Origin: Actinoallomurus spadix
Lineage (GTDB): Bacteria; Actinomycetota; Actinomycetes; Streptosporangiales; Streptosporangiaceae
DNA: 64,000 nt
Assembly: GCF_024055725.1 (NCBI RefSeq)
Contig: NZ_JAMXMX010000021.1
Location: 62,001-126,000, forward strand
Reading direction: 5' to 3'
The notes beneath the pieces are model-generated. The model searched no databases and had not been told where the DNA came from. It worked only from the letters and a program-made list of their open reading frames with translations. A program made the translations under genes and the position numbers. Positions 19,623 to 28,600 of this stretch are shown piece by piece (the stretch's first letter is position 1; each line of letters begins with the position of its first letter).

Positions 19623-21701
19623 ATGCCTGCTCAGGGCACGCTGACCAGGAACGGCCTGCATACCGACAATTCGAGTTTCGTAGGCCGTAGACGCGAGATG
19701 TCCGAGGTGAGACGGCTCCTCCCGCGGACACGTCTACTGACGCTGACGGGTGCCGGCGGTGTCGGCAAGACACGGCTCGCGCTCCGTGTCGCGCGGGCGG
19801 TGCGGAGCTGGTTCCCCGACGGAGTGCACGTCGTGGAACTCTCCACGCTGGAGGAGGGGCGGCTCCTCGTCCCGACCGTGGCCGCCGCCGTGGGAATCCG
19901 GGAGATGGATGGCCAGGCGATGCCGCTCCTCGTGGCCCGCCTCGCCGACAAGCGGATGCTGCTCCTGCTGGACGGCTGCGAACACCTCCTCGACTGCTGC
20001 ACCGATCTCGTGGACCGGCTGCTGCGCGGCGCCCCGCGCCTGCGGATCATGGCCACCAGCCGTCACCGGCTGGGCGTGCTCGGCGAGCACGTGCTGCCGA
20101 TCTCGTCCCTGCCGGTCGCCGACCGGCACGCTCCGGCCCGCGAGATCGCCCGGTGCGAGGCCGTACGCCTCTTCACCGACCGGGCCGGCATCGTGTGCCC
20201 GGGCTTCCGCGTCACCTCCGCCAACGCGCCCATCGTCGCCCGCATCTCCCAGCGCCTCGACGGCATCCCCCTGGCGATCGAGTTGGCCGCCGCCCGTCTG
20301 CGGGCCACCCCGCTCGACCGGCTCCTGGGCGAGCTCGACGACCGCTTCGCCGTTCTGACCGACGGCGACAGCGACGCGCCGCCGCGCCAGCAGACGCTTC
20401 GCGCCACGATCGACTGGAGCCACGGCCTGTGCTCCCCCGCCGAACGCCGGCTGTGGGCGCGCCTGGCGACCTTCCCCGGCGGAGCGGACCTCGACACCGC
20501 CGAGGAGGTCTGCCCCGGCGGGGAGATCGGCCGGGGGGAGATCTTCGACTTGATCGCCGGACTGGTGGACAAGTCGGTCCTCATCGCCGAACGTTTCCCG
20601 GCCGGCCTGCGGTACCGCATGCTGGACAGCATCCGCGCGTACGGCCGCGAGAGACTGACCGGCGCGGAGAAGGAGCGGCTGCGCGGGCGGTACTGCTCCC
20701 ACTACAGGTCGCTGGTCGCACGCTGCCGGATCGATCAGATGACTCCCGACCAGCTCGACCGGTTCCACGCGCTGCAGCTCGAGCTGCCGAATCTCCGCGC
20801 GGCGATGGAGACGTGTTATGGCCGGCCGGCCTCGGCGCCCGCCGGGTTGGAGGTCGCCTCGGCCCTGTGGAGCTTCTGGCTGCTGGCCGGGGCCCTCACC
20901 GAGGGACGGCACTGGCTGGAACGGGGCCTGCGGCTGGTTCCCGCGCCCGGTAGGGCGCGGCTCACCGCCTTGTGGGCCGACGCCCTGCTCGCCCTGCACC
21001 AGCGTGATCTTGCCGCGGCGGTCATCCGGATCGAGGAGTGCCGGGCGCTCGCCGGGGAGACGGGGGACGCCACGGCGGCGGCGTTCGCCACCATGGTCTC
21101 CGGCATCGCCGCGCTGGCGGCCGGGGACGATCGCCGCGGGCTCGCGCTCATGGAACAGGCCCGGCGCCGCCACTGGGAGGACGGGGATCTCAACGCCGTC
21201 GGGATCAACCTCTATCTCGCGTCGACGTTCTGCGTCGCCAAGGACCCGGACCTCGGGGCGGCTTTGGGCGAGGAGCTCGTCGCCCTGTGCGACGCGCGGG
21301 ACGCGCCGCTGTTCCGCGCGTACGCGTTGTTCGCGGTGGGGATCGCGGCGTGGAAACAGGGCGACTGGCGGCAGGCGGAGGCGATGATGCTGCAGGTGGC
21401 CGAGCCGTGGTCCGTCATCGAGGACCGCTGGGGGCTCGCCCAGTTCCTCGAGGTGCTGGCGTGGACGGCGAGCGCCGGCGGCGCCCAGGAGCGCGCGGCC
21501 CGCCTGCTCGGCGCGGCGGACCGGGTCTGGCATGAGCTGGGTTTCTCGCCGACCCAGCTGCCGTACCACGTCCGCTCGCACCAGCAGTGCGAGACGCACG
21601 CCCGTGAGGCGCTGGGCTCGCGGGCCTTCGCGCGGGAGTTCCGCGCCGGCACGCGGCTGGACCTGTCCGCCGCGGTCGCCGACGCCCTCAGCGGACGCTG
21701 A
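19623..21701 (+). CDS. STAND ATPase with TPR-like region, lacking a DNA-binding domain
   Basis: A 692-residue paralogue of the gene at 14209-16581. Seen: SSFVGRRREM at the start, Walker A GAGGVGKT (43-50), Walker B LLLLDGCEHLL, sensor IMATSRHRLG, GIPLAIELAA, then about 350 helical TPR-like residues. It ends DLSAAVADALSGR with a TGA, and no LuxR helix-turn-helix follows in any frame before ftsY. The ATG at 19623 comes after GTGAAGAGG; earlier in-frame codons give a low-quality extension. Either the DNA-binding domain was lost, or the protein acts by binding other proteins, perhaps its full-length paralogue. It lies divergent from the SpoIIE/B12 operon across 257 bases. Confidence 0.85.
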   Translation: MPAQGTLTRNGLHTDNSSFVGRRREMSEVRRLLPRTRLLTLTGAGGVGKTRLALRVARAVRSWFPDGVHVVELSTLEEGRLLVPTVAAAVGIREMDGQAMPLLVARLADKRMLLLLDGCEHLLDCCTDLVDRLLRGAPRLRIMATSRHRLGVLGEHVLPISSLPVADRHAPAREIARCEAVRLFTDRAGIVCPGFRVTSANAPIVARISQRLDGIPLAIELAAARLRATPLDRLLGELDDRFAVLTDGDSDAPPRQQTLRATIDWSHGLCSPAERRLWARLATFPGGADLDTAEEVCPGGEIGRGEIFDLIAGLVDKSVLIAERFPAGLRYRMLDSIRAYGRERLTGAEKERLRGRYCSHYRSLVARCRIDQMTPDQLDRFHALQLELPNLRAAMETCYGRPASAPAGLEVASALWSFWLLAGALTEGRHWLERGLRLVPAPGRARLTALWADALLALHQRDLAAAVIRIEECRALAGETGDATAAAFATMVSGIAALAAGDDRRGLALMEQARRRHWEDGDLNAVGINLYLASTFCVAKDPDLGAALGEELVALCDARDAPLFRAYALFAVGIAAWKQGDWRQAEAMMLQVAEPWSVIEDRWGLAQFLEVLAWTASAGGAQERAARLLGAADRVWHELGFSPTQLPYHVRSHQQCETHAREALGSRAFAREFRAGTRLDLSAAVADALSGR

Positions 21702-21749
21702 CCGGGCGGCCGGGATCCGATGGATCTCGGCCGCCGCGGTGGGCCGGTG

Positions 21750-22919
21750 TCAGCCGCCCAGGATGGCGTCGACGAAACCTTCGGGGTCGAAGGGCGCGAG
21801 GTCGTCGGGTCCCTCGCCGAGCCCGACGAGCTTGACCGGGACGCCCAGCTCTCGCTGCACCGCGATGACGATGCCGCCCTTGGCGGTGCCGTCGAGCTTG
21901 GTCAGCGCGATGCCGGTGACGTTGACGACCTCGGCGAACACCCGGGCCTGGCGCAGACCGTTCTGCCCGGTCGTCGCGTCCAGAACGAGGATCACCTCGT
22001 CGACCTCGGCCTGCTTCTCGACGACGCGCTTGACCTTGCCGAGCTCGTCCATCAGCCCGGTCTTGGTGTGCAGCCGGCCGGCGGTGTCGACGATGACGGT
22101 ATCGACGCGGTCCTCGATGCCCTTCTTGACCGCCTCGAACGCGACGCTCGCGGGATCGGCGCCCTCCTCCCGGCGCACCACCTCGGCGCCGACCCGGGAG
22201 CCCCAGGTCTGCAGCTGATCGGCGGCGGCCGCGCGGAACGTGTCGGCCGCGCCGAGGAGGACGGTGCGCCCGTCTCCGACGAGGACCCGTGCGAGCTTGC
22301 CGCAGGTGGTGGTCTTGCCGGTGCCGTTGACGCCGACGACCAGCATCACGGCGGGCTGGGCGCCGTGCGGCCGGGTGCGCAGGGAGCGGTCCCAGTCCTT
22401 GCCGATCTGGGCGAGGAGCTCGTCCTTCAGCAACCCGCGCACCTCGTCCGGGGTGCGGGTGCCGTAGACCTTCACCTTGGTCCGCAGGTCGTCGACGATC
22501 TGCCGGGCGGGCGCGACGCCGACGTCGGCCTGCACCAGGGTGTCCTCGATCTCGTCCCACGCGTCGTCATCGAGCGTGTCGCGGGACAGCAGGATGAGGA
22601 GGGTCTTGCCGAGGGCGTTCTGGGAGCGGGAGAGCCGTGCCCGCAGGCGGATGAGGCGACCGGCGGACGGCGGCGGGATCTCGATTGCGGGCGGTGCGGG
22701 CGGCGCCGGAGGCGCCTCGGGGGTCGGCGCGCGCGTGGGCGGCGCGACGGCCTCTTCTTCCTCGATGACGGCGGTGCCGCCGCGCGGCGCCTCCGGCGCC
22801 TTGGGCGCTTCCGGTGGCCGGGGCGGCGCAGCGGCGCCGCGCGCACCCCGGACCAGGAAGAACACGCCCGTCGCGACGGCGAGCACGACGATGGCGATGG
22901 CGAGAATGACGTATTCCAT
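21750..22919 (-). CDS. ftsY: signal recognition particle receptor FtsY
   Basis: SRP receptor GTPase, 389 residues, that docks Ffh-ribosome complexes at the membrane. Seen: an N-terminal membrane segment (YVILAIAIVVLAVATGVFFL, the single-helix anchor usual in actinobacteria), a Pro/Ala/Glu-rich linker (about 30-85), the N domain, and the G domain with GVNGTGKTTT, DTAGR and TKLDGTAKGG. The ATG at 22919 gives MEYVILAI, directly starting the anchor. In related genomes ftsY sits near smc; here a globin/DivIVA operon separates the two and the STAND ATPase gene converges on it from the left. Confidence 0.98.
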   Translation of the reverse strand: MEYVILAIAIVVLAVATGVFFLVRGARGAAAPPRPPEAPKAPEAPRGGTAVIEEEEAVAPPTRAPTPEAPPAPPAPPAIEIPPPSAGRLIRLRARLSRSQNALGKTLLILLSRDTLDDDAWDEIEDTLVQADVGVAPARQIVDDLRTKVKVYGTRTPDEVRGLLKDELLAQIGKDWDRSLRTRPHGAQPAVMLVVGVNGTGKTTTCGKLARVLVGDGRTVLLGAADTFRAAAADQLQTWGSRVGAEVVRREEGADPASVAFEAVKKGIEDRVDTVIVDTAGRLHTKTGLMDELGKVKRVVEKQAEVDEVILVLDATTGQNGLRQARVFAEVVNVTGIALTKLDGTAKGGIVIAVQRELGVPVKLVGLGEGPDDLAPFDPEGFVDAILGG

Positions 22920-23008
22920 AGCGTGTCCCAGTCTCGCAGAAGGTACGGGCTCCCCTCCCGTCCCTACCCGGTCACCGGCCGCCCGGCCACGTCGTCCTCA
23001 CGCGTGCT

Positions 23009-23111
23009 CGGGCGGAAGGCTCGGAGAAGGTCCGCCGGGGCGCCCCGGCGGACCGGGGCATTCGCCGACGTTCCCATCGGCGCCGGAAACATTCTCCGAG
23101 CATTCCGCCCG
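23009..23111. repeat. 103-base nested inverted-repeat element, possible structured RNA or branched terminator
   Basis: The outer stem pairs 23009-23028 with 23092-23111: 9 bp, one G/A mismatch, 10 bp. Inside are a perfect 26-base palindrome (23029-23054) and a 6-bp hairpin (23063-23068 with 23077-23082). Together they predict a three-way junction. It lies between the ftsY start and the stop of the DivIVA gene, both leftward, so it would be transcribed at the end of the globin operon and ahead of ftsY. Confidence 0.7.
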
Positions 23112-23131
23112 GCGGGGCGGGAGGCCCGCCG

Positions 23132-23779
23132 TCAGTCCATCCGCGGGAGCGCCGCCCGCGTGCCGGAGAGGGATTCGCGCTCGGAGGTCTCCCACTCCTC
23201 GACGTTGCGCAGCAGCGCCTCCAGGTAGCTGCGCAGGTGCGTGCGGTAGACGTCGCTGAAGGTCCGCAGGTAGGCGATCTCGCGTTCGAGCTCGCGGCGC
23301 TCGTCGCCGGACATCGGCTCGCTCGACGGGGCGATCTGCTCGGCGGCGTACGACGCCTGCCGGTGCGCCTCCTCCAGGACGAGGGTGGCGCGGGACCGCG
23401 CGTCGGCGAGGATCTCGTCCCGGCCGCGCCGGGCCTCCTCGGCGATCTCCCGGCTGTACCGCTGCGCGTCCGCGACGTACTGGTCCGCGGTCTGCTGGGC
23501 GTTCGACAGGATTCGAACGGCCTGGATGTGGGCGTCCTCCGGCTGGATCGCCGCGGCGTCGGGGCCGGCGCCGGCGATGCGCTCGCGCAGGCGGCCGACC
23601 TCGTTCTCCAGGTCCGCCTTCTCGTTGAGGACCCGGACCAGCTCCTGCTCGACCTGGCCCAGGAACGCTCTCACCTGGTCTTCGTCGAATCCCCGGCGGC
23701 CGAGCGGAGCGCGCTGGAAGTTGACCGCCTGCAGCTCAGCCGGGGTGATGCGCTGGGCGTGGATTTCGGGGGAGGTCAT
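23132..23779 (-). CDS. DivIVA-domain coiled-coil protein
   Basis: A 215-residue protein with a DivIVA-like N-terminus (ITPAELQAVNFQRAPLGRRG, then FDEDQVRAFLGQVEQEL) followed by a long coiled coil (about 45-200) rich in Ala, Glu, Arg and Gln. DivIVA proteins sit at curved membranes and poles and organise growth or division; shorter relatives in actinomycetes include SepIVA/Wag31-like and cellulose-binding-type proteins. The ATG at 23779 is 10 bases after the flavohemoglobin stop, so it is the third gene of an operon with two globins, an unexpected pairing. This is not the main Wag31, which is normally in the ftsZ region. A structural or polar-scaffold role is inferred. Confidence 0.85.
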   Translation of the reverse strand: MTSPEIHAQRITPAELQAVNFQRAPLGRRGFDEDQVRAFLGQVEQELVRVLNEKADLENEVGRLRERIAGAGPDAAAIQPEDAHIQAVRILSNAQQTADQYVADAQRYSREIAEEARRGRDEILADARSRATLVLEEAHRQASYAAEQIAPSSEPMSGDERRELEREIAYLRTFSDVYRTHLRSYLEALLRNVEEWETSERESLSGTRAALPRMD

Positions 23780-23789
23780 TCGTCTCCTC

Positions 23790-24902
23790 TTAAGCGTCCG
23801 CGTACTTGTCGATTCGGATGCGGTCGTGGCTCAGCCCGAGATTCAGGAGGCGATCGACGGTCGCGTCGGTCATCCCCGGCGAGCCGCAGACGTAGGCGTC
23901 GTGGTTCTGCCACATCCCGAACCGCCCGATGACGTCGGGCAGCGTGCCGTGCTCGGCCACCGCCCCGGGATCGTGGTCGGAGACCGCCGGGATCACGGTG
24001 AGCCACGGCGCTCCGGCCGCCCGCTTCTGCAGATCGTCCAGGTCGTAGAGCCCGTCCACGTACCGCGCGCCGAAGAACAGGTGGACGCGCGGCGGGCTGG
24101 GCAGCGCGCCGATCTGATCGAGGATCGCCTTGAGCGGCGCCAGGCCCGTGCTGCCGCCGATGAGCAGCACGTCACGTCCGGACCGCTCGTCGAAGGTCAT
24201 CGTGCCGACCGGCGCGCTGAGCTTGATCCAGTCGCCGACCCTCAGCGACCGGACGAGGACCGGGCTGACGGGGCCCCCGTCGATCAGCTGCACGTGGAAG
24301 TCCACGGTGTTGTCGGGCCGGGGGGCGTTGGCCATCGAGTAGGAGCGCCACATCCGCATCCGGGCCGGAACCTCGAGCGAGGCCGACTGGCCGGGCTGGT
24401 ACGCGAACGGCCGGTCGGGAAGGACCCGGAACACCGCCAGGTCGAAGCGCCGGCGCTCGTGCGCGACGATCTGGGCGTTCCACCAGGACGGGTTCACTGA
24501 GGAGTCCTGCTGGGCCGCGTCGAGCATGACCTTCGAGACCAGGTTGTAGGCATCGGTCCAGTCCCGCGCCAGTTCCTCGGTCCACGAGGATCCCGAGAAG
24601 TAGCGAAGGGTGGTGACGAGGCTCGCCCCGACTTCGGGATAGTGCAGGGCCTCCACTCCGAACTTGCGGTGATCCCGGCCGAGCTGTTGCACGAACGGAA
24701 CCAGGTTGTGCAGGTCGTCCACCTGGGACACGATGCGCCCGAGCGCGGACAGCAAGCGGTCGCGCTGGGTGCTCATGCCCACGGGGAACATGTCCCGTAG
24801 GCGCGGGTTGCGCAGGAAGAGATCGGAGTAGAAGAACAGCGCGACGGCGTCACCGTGCTGCGCCACCTGAGCGAAGTTGTCCTTCAGTCGTTGAGCATCC
24901 AC
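23790..24902 (-). CDS. flavohemoglobin-type globin/FAD/NAD reductase
   Basis: A 370-residue flavohemoprotein that probably converts nitric oxide plus oxygen to nitrate using NAD(P)H. Seen: globin domain (1-135) with Tyr25 (B10), Gln46 (E7) and proximal His78 in GRDHRKFGV; FAD domain with the RSYSMANAP flavin motif (about 192-200); NAD domain with VLLIGGSTGLAPLKAIL; C-terminus YVCGSPGMTD. It is somewhat shorter than Hmp (about 395). The N-terminus MDAQRLKDNFAQV nearly repeats that of the single-domain globin immediately upstream, suggesting tandem duplication of the globin part. Middle gene of globin-flavohemoglobin-DivIVA. Confidence 0.92.
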   Translation of the reverse strand: MDAQRLKDNFAQVAQHGDAVALFFYSDLFLRNPRLRDMFPVGMSTQRDRLLSALGRIVSQVDDLHNLVPFVQQLGRDHRKFGVEALHYPEVGASLVTTLRYFSGSSWTEELARDWTDAYNLVSKVMLDAAQQDSSVNPSWWNAQIVAHERRRFDLAVFRVLPDRPFAYQPGQSASLEVPARMRMWRSYSMANAPRPDNTVDFHVQLIDGGPVSPVLVRSLRVGDWIKLSAPVGTMTFDERSGRDVLLIGGSTGLAPLKAILDQIGALPSPPRVHLFFGARYVDGLYDLDDLQKRAAGAPWLTVIPAVSDHDPGAVAEHGTLPDVIGRFGMWQNHDAYVCGSPGMTDATVDRLLNLGLSHDRIRIDKYADA

Positions 24903-24941
24903 ACATTCTCCTGAAGCCGGGCGGGCCGTCGCCGCGGCGTT

Positions 24942-25343
24942 CTACTTCTGTTCAGCGGCCTTGATCATGACGTCGGAGACGACCCCGTACGCCTCGACCC
25001 AGTCCTTCTCCAGTTCGGGGGTCCAGTCGTCGCCGCTGAAGTACTTCAGCGTCGCGACGAGGCTGGCGCCGACCTCGGGGTAGTGCTCGGGGTTGATGCC
25101 GAATCCGGCGTGCGCCCGGCCGAGCTCCTCCAGGTACGGGACGAGCCTCTCCGGGTCGTCCACCAGCGACACGATCTGGGTGAGCGCGCCCAGCAGGACC
25201 TCCTGCTGCCGCCTCATCGAGGCCGGGAACAGGGGGCGGTAGTGGGGGTTGCGCTCGAACAGGTCCGCGTAGAAGTACTCGGCCACGTCCATGCCGTGCC
25301 CGCCGACCTGGGCGAAGTTGTCCTTGAGACGTTGAGGGTCCAC
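24942..25343 (-). CDS. single-domain globin
   Basis: A 133-residue haem globin of the flavohemoglobin-like class. Seen: Tyr25 (B10) in YFYADLFERNP, a Gln at 46-47 (E7 area) and proximal His78 in GRAHAGFGI. The GTG at 25341-25343 is used because GGAAAGG precedes it and VDPQRLKDNFAQV aligns with the first residues of the neighbouring flavohemoglobin; an ATG further upstream adds 48 residues that do not look like globin. Without its own reductase it might bind oxygen or nitric oxide and be re-reduced by the reductase encoded 39 bases downstream. The AT-richer region before it (25390-25460) should hold the operon promoter. Confidence 0.88.
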   Translation of the reverse strand: MDPQRLKDNFAQVGGHGMDVAEYFYADLFERNPHYRPLFPASMRRQQEVLLGALTQIVSLVDDPERLVPYLEELGRAHAGFGINPEHYPEVGASLVATLKYFSGDDWTPELEKDWVEAYGVVSDVMIKAAEQK

Positions 25344-25453
25344 AGTGACCTTTCCGAGGGTGTCAGTCGTGCCGTGAGGGACGGCGGTGACTCTAGCGAA
25401 GCCAAGCGCGATTCGGGACACGATGGTACAAAACATGCAAATTGATTGCCGTA

Positions 25454-25477
25454 CCGGCCTTGTGACGACAAGACCGG
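25454..25477. promoter_or_regulatory. inverted repeat upstream of the globin operon
   Basis: CCGG, one base, CTTGT, four bases, ACAAG, one base, CCGG: a 24-base near-perfect dyad beside an AT-rich stretch about 110 bases before the globin GTG. It could be an operator for a nitric-oxide or redox regulator. No such regulator is adjacent, and a weak terminator for another transcript is also possible. Confidence 0.4.
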
Positions 25478-25609
25478 AGAATCCCACCTTAGGCCGGATC
25501 CACGGGCCGGTCAGGACGGTTCAGGCATCGATCGACTCGTTTCACCGGGGCGGGACAGGGGTTGCTGGACCGGTCCACCCGGCCGTCTGAGGGGTGTTCC
25601 CGACCTTCG

Positions 25610-28600
25610 TCAGGCCGGTTCGGGCTCCCGGAGGCGCTGGCTCACCACCTGGGTCACACCGTCGCCGCGCATGCTCACGCCGTACAGGGCGTCCGCGCCC
25701 TCCATCGTGCGCTTCTGGTGGGTGATCACGATCAGCTGCGACGACTCGCGGAGTTCCTCGAAGATGCCGAGCAGCCGCTGCGTGTTGGTGTCGTCCAGGG
25801 CGGCCTCGACCTCATCGAGGACGTAGAACGGCGACGGCCGCGCCTTGAAGATCGAAGCGAGGAACGCGATCGCGACGAGCGAGCGCTCCCCGCCGGACAG
25901 CAGGGACAGCCGCTTGACCTTCTTGCCCGGCGGCCGCGCCTCCACCTCGACGCCGGTCGTCAGCAGATCCTCGGGGTCGGTCAGCGACAGCCGCCCCTCC
26001 CCGCCCGGGAAGAGCCGCGAGAACACACCCTCGAACTCCCGCGCGACGTCCTCGTAGGCCGACGCGAACACCTGCTGCACGCGGTCGTCGACCTCCTTGA
26101 CGACGGTGAGCAGGTCCCGGCGGGTCTTCTTCAGGTCCTCCAGCTGTGAGGTCAAGAACGCGTGCCGCTCCTCCAGCGCCGCGAACTCCTCCAGCGCGAG
26201 GGGGTTGACCTTGCCGAGCTGGGTCAGCTGACGCTCGGCCTGCTTCGCGCGCTTCTCCTGCCTGGCCCGGTCGTACGGCTCGGGCGCGGCGTCCTCCGGG
26301 GCGTCCGGGGCCGGGGGTACCGGCTGCTCGGGACCGTACTCGGCGACGAGCACGTCCACCTCCAGCCCGAACTCCTCCATCGCCCGCTCCTCGAGCTGCT
26401 GGAGGCGCAGTCGCTGCTCGGCCCGCGCGACCTCGCTGCCGTGCGCGACGTTGACGAGCTTCTCGTGCTCGCCGGTGAGCTCCCGCACGCGGGTGCGCAC
26501 GGCCTTCAGCTCCTCCTCGCGGGTGGTGCGGGCCTGCTCGTGGGTCTCGCGCTCGGCCACGGCCGCGGCGATCGAGACCTCGATGCCGGCCAGCGCCCGC
26601 TGGACGCCGGCGCCGACGGCCTGCGCCACCCGGGCGTCACGGGCGAGACGGCGGCGGCGCTCGGCGGCGCGGGCGCGTTCCTGGCGTTCCCGCTCGGCGG
26701 CCTGTTCGAGGGCGTCGGCCCGGCCCGCGATGGCCGAGACGCGCTCCTCGGCGGTACGGACGTTCAGCCGCGCCTCCATCTCGGCCGACCGCAGCTCCTG
26801 GCACCGGTCGTTCAGCTCGTCGCGGCGGGTGGTGTCCTCATCGTCGTCGTCGATCGGCTCCGCCTCGGCGATCTCCAGGCGCTCGCGCAGCTCCGCCGCG
26901 GCGGCCAGGTCCCGGTCGCGGGCCTCCTCCGCGGCGGTCAGCGACCGGGCCAGGCGCTCGGCCTCCTGCCGCGCGGCCTGCGCGGCGGCCTGCAGCCGGG
27001 CCACCTGCTTGGCCTCCTGAGCGGCCTCGGCGGCCGCCTCCCGCATCCGGGCGCGTACCTTGTCCAGGCCCGCCTGCGCGCGGTTCACGCCGCTCTGCGC
27101 CTCACCGACCGCCGCCTGGGCCGTCTCCAGCACGGTCTGAGCCCGCTGCTCGGCCGCGACGGCCTCCTCCAGGGCGACGGCGGTGCCCTCGGCCCTCGCC
27201 TCCGCGGCGGCGAGCCGCTCGGCGGCCTCGTCGCGGGCGGACCGCATCTGTAGCAGGCTCTGCCGCTTGCCGCCCCCGCCGATCGCCCAGTGCGCGCCGA
27301 GCAGGTCCCCGTCGCGGGTCACCGCGCGCAGCTCGGGCCGGGAGCGTACGAGCGCCGCCGCGGCGGGCAGGTCCTCGACGACCGCGACGCCCGCCAGCAG
27401 GTGGCGGATCGCGGCCCGCAGCGGCTCCGGGGCGGTGACCAGGTCGACGGCCCGGCGGGCGCCGTCCGGCAGGGCGGGCGGCTCGCGGTCGTCGTCGGGT
27501 CCGGCGCCGACGACGACACCGGCCTGCCCGGCGTCCTCGGCGCGCAGCACGGCCAGCGCGGCCTCGGCGGTGTCGAGCGAGGCGACGGCGACGGCCTCGG
27601 CGGCCGCGCCCAGCGCCGCCGCGACCGCGATCTCGGCGCCCGGCTCGACCGACAGCAGGGACGCCGTTGTACCGAGCACGCCGTCGAGGCCGGCGGCGAG
27701 CAGGACCTCCCCGCCGTCCGCCGCGCTGCCCATCGTCTGGTCCAGGGCCTCCACGCGGGCCTGCAGCGCGGTGACCTCCTTCTGCGCCGCCTGGTCGGCG
27801 CCGCGCGCGGCGCCGACGCGGTCCCGCGCCTCCGTCAGGAGCCGCCGGGGCTCCTCCACCGCCTCACGGGCCTGCTCGACGGCCTCCTTGGCCTGCTCCA
27901 GGACCTCCTGGGCGCGCTCGTGCTCGGCGGCCAGCTCCGGGTCCTCGGCGGTCTCGGTGTCCTGCGACTCGTACGCGGCCTGGGCCGCCGCCGCGCGCTC
28001 CCGCGCGTCCGTGACGGCCTCGGCCAGCCGGCCGATCTCCGCCTCCGTGGCCTGCACCTTGCTGCCCAGCGCCTCGACCCGGCCACGCAGCCGGGCCAGC
28101 CCCTCGCGGCGGTCCGCAGCGGCGCGGGCGGCGTCCTGCAGGCGGTACTCCTCCTGCTTCAGCGCGGCCTCGGCGGCGGCGCGCTGGTCGACGGCCTCGG
28201 CGAGGAGGTCCTGCGCCGCCTCGAGCCGGGCGCCGAGGATCTCCTCCTGCGCCCGGATCTCCGCCGCCTCCCGCTCCATGTCCTCCGGATCACGGCCGTG
28301 GCGCTCCTCCGCCTGAGCCTCCACCGCGTTGCGGTGACGCTCGGCGGCGAGCTCGCCGACACCGCGCAGGCGCTCGCGCAGCGACGACAGCTGGTACCAG
28401 GTGTCCTGCACGCGGGCGAGGACCGGCGCCTGCTCGGCCGCCTCGGCCTCCAGGACCGCCTCCCGCTGCTGTGCCTGGGCCAGCGCCTGCTCGACGGCCG
28501 TACGGCGCTCCCGGATCGTCGCCTCGTCGGCGGCCTCCTGCTCCAGCCTGGCCTTGAGGGTGACCAGGTCGTCGGCGAGGAGCCGCAGCCGCGCGTCGCG

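Noticed and set aside
25400-25460. NsrR-type site before the globin operon (ATGCAAATT)
   Set aside because: Only a loose half-site; the second half is absent, so I do not claim it.
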